A stretch of 64,000 nt of DNA. It comes from Sipunculus nudus. Taxonomy: Eukaryota > Annelida > Sipuncula > Golfingiida > Sipunculidae. Shown piece after piece: positions 62,024 to 64,000 of the stretch. Below the pieces are notes generated by a model, which was given only the letters and a program-made list of their open reading frames with translations, was not told the origin of the DNA and did not search any database. The DNA lies in the NCBI GenBank assembly GCA_026874595.1, contig CM049317.1, positions 63,089,118-63,153,117 of the forward strand, written 5' to 3'. The translations under genes were made by a program, and so were the position numbers. The stretch's first letter is position 1, and the number at the start of each line of letters is the position of its first letter.

Positions 62024-63440
62024 TACCGTAAAATCTCCACTTAAAACCGCACTTCCGATTAAAACCGCACCCAGACTTCGCCGAAATTCCAGGTGAGACA
62101 CCGCGAGAGGCTCAAATACTAAGAACCCCCCTTTAAAACCGCACCAACTTTTGCTACGGAATGATTTGACAAAAGACCCAATCAAGCTATCATCTAGAAA
62201 TGAACAGGCGTAGGTTGCGACTCGGCCATTCCTGACCACATTAAAATTCCTTGGGCATATTATTTAAACACATCATAACACTTTTTTTGCAGGGTCACTC
62301 AAGCATGAAGTTTGGGAAGACGTAAGGGCCGATGAACCTCTGCCTGTTTATACAGATTTTATATTCCGTGCCGTATTCTTGTTTACTACCGATTTGTCAT
62401 AATATTTTGGAAAAAAATATTCTGCTGATCCATTTCAAGTCACTGTATATTTTAATTCTAAAAGTAATATTTTGAAATCTTAATTTTTGATGAAAATTCC
62501 ATTTTCTGGAATTACTCGGAAGATTCAAATCATTTTCGTACCGGTTACTTCGGTATTATCATCGTCACATCGTACGTTGACATCGCTCCATGTCACAATT
62601 TGCTGGTGCTTTTGAAAACATCGCTGGTCTACTTAACTAAATATCAAAGTAACTGAAGTTACCTTGTCGAGATACGCACGTATAGGAAACATGACGCTTG
62701 AAAACGAGTGATTTTAAGGTAAAATTAAAGTGGCCAGTCCGGGTAAGCAAGTTTTTTCCTGAAGAAAGTTTCCGTGTGGGGAGCCATTTTGTCAAGGCAG
62801 TGTTCGCGCAAGGCACGATGGGACGAAATAGGTGGCTGTTCTGTTTACCACCCACAGCGTACAGCCGTTCAAAATATTCTTGGCAGAATACCAGGGCGTT
62901 TCAGCACATGGCGGCACTCAAACTTGATTTTAAAACGATCGTCTGCCATTGTGTGACTCTTTACGATGTCAGCCTTTTATTCATTTTACGTTTGAAACAA
63001 ATAATCATTGCTAAATAATGCCACAAATGGGTTTAAAGTAGGCTTTTATTTCAATTTTGCTTGACCATGCCCAACGAAGTGGGCCGCTGTGTGTTACAGC
63101 AGGGTTGTTGTAAACGTATTATTTGGTGACAATTACCAAGATTTTATAACAAGTTATATATTACACGAAAATTAATCAGCAATATTTAATCTATAAATAA
63201 CAAATAATCGTAAATAACACATTTACACACGGCTGCCATGCATGCGAGACTGCTGCTAAGAACGGCCTTCGAAAGATGCGATATTATCGCCCGCTCGCCG
63301 GCCCAAAAACGATGTCTGTCAGGAAGATATTCAGGAAACCCTTCTAGTATAAACCGCACAGTGCTTTCAGGAAATCAACCCGATTTCAAGATTTTGAATT
63401 TCTTGATTAAACCGCGGTTTTAAGTGGAGATTTTACGGTA
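62024..63440. mobile_element. ~1.41 kb element with 25 bp TIRs flanked by TA
   Basis: The left end, TA then CCGTAAAATCTCCACTTAAA ACCGC (62,024-62,050), is the exact inverse of the right end at 63,414-63,440. TA at both sides fits a Tc1/mariner-superfamily target. Subterminal ATTAAAACCGCAC units repeat the end motif near the left side (62,040-62,070 and 62,130-62,145). The interior has ORFs of up to 106 codons (62,698-63,018) without a transposase signature, so the element is non-autonomous. Confidence 0.8.
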
Positions 63441-64000
63441 ATCATTAAATAAAAACTTGGAATCTGTCTTATCTTTTGTGTGATAGAATTCAAATTTAAA
63501 ATTTCATCACACTTAGAGAAAATGTTTACGCACTTTCCTTATTTTCATGCTTTGTGACCGTTCAGCTAGATTTAAACATGGCTGCCATTGTGGCTGATCG
63601 GCAGAGATCGGTTTTAAACAAACTTTCATTATACTTCTTTTGCAATTAAAATTTAAATAAGAAATATCAACAAAGATTATGTAAGACATAAACAAATTTC
63701 TTTTGCATATCTTTATTAAACAATCTCGGATCTTGTTCTAATAACGCATGACCATAATGCATTTTGATGGGGTATCCCCAGTGTCATTGCCATCAGCGGG
63801 CCCCGCTTGTTCCAGCGTTCAGTGCAGGATTTTTGACACCCTTAGTAACATATAATCTGCTTTGTATGTTGATATAACAAAAGAAATAAAAATGTCATAT
63901 ATTTCGAAGATCCTTTCAAACTTCTGACAATTTGTCAGATACATCGTTTTTTATCTCATAATCAATAATTACTTGTCATTTCCATGCCAATGCTTGAGAT
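63441..64000. other. Sequence to the right edge, nothing recognised
   Basis: Presumed WRN intron. No exon with a WRN-like translation was seen. Confidence 0.45.

Noticed and set aside
62293-62325. Candidate WRN exon 4 after TTTTTTTGCAG, ending at GAC|GTAAGG
   Set aside because: The phase would fit exon 3, but the short peptide (WSLKHEVWED) does not resemble the next WRN segment and the acceptor lies inside the TA-flanked inverted-repeat element.

Overview
This is a eukaryotic, metazoan window with the texture of a repeat-rich bivalve mollusc genome. That placement is an inference from the AT-rich background, the style of the interspersed repeats and one recognisable animal gene; no marker fixes the species. 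No bacterial, phage, CRISPR, rRNA or tRNA feature was recognised.

Positions 1 to about 30,960 are one uninterrupted satellite array with a monomer of about 376 bp. It is organised on several scales: alternating dimers at the left end, trimer and nonamer copies, a deletion monomer of about 223 bp seen only in the right two thirds, and an almost perfect 8,605 bp tandem duplication (about 9.73-18.33 kb and 18.33-26.94 kb). The array decays at its right edge. A second, unrelated satellite with a period of about 171 bp and about 19 copies fills 31,990-35,130.

From 35.9 to 48.4 kb no host gene can be supported. This stretch holds ten exact copies of the 15-mer GTTACGGGTGGGACA scattered through 1.95 kb, two related foldback elements each flanked by a perfect 9 bp target-site duplication (one inserted inside a copy of the 15-mer), a larger foldback element, a 4.2 kb element with 14 bp terminal inverted repeats and a 5 bp duplication that carries a second repeat nested inside it, a 42 bp minisatellite, and degenerate low-copy tandem repeats.

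The gene content lies right of 50 kb. On the minus strand, 52,048-50,502 is a roughly 515-codon reading frame of a multicopy, transposase-like animal protein family, broken once by a one-base frameshift. About 100 bp away and divergently oriented, the plus strand carries the first three recognisable coding exons of a Werner-type (WRN) 3'-5' exonuclease gene: exon 1 at 52,151-52,390, exon 2 at 53,282-53,394 and exon 3 at 60,079-60,230, with matching splice phases. Its 6.7 kb second intron is built largely from copies of the repeat family that is also nested in the 4.2 kb element, plus a pogo/Tigger-like MITE. The remaining exonuclease exons and any helicase would lie beyond 64 kb. A further 1.4 kb TA-flanked inverted-repeat element lies at 62.0-63.4 kb. 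All ORFs in the satellite are judged to be by-products of its low stop-codon density.
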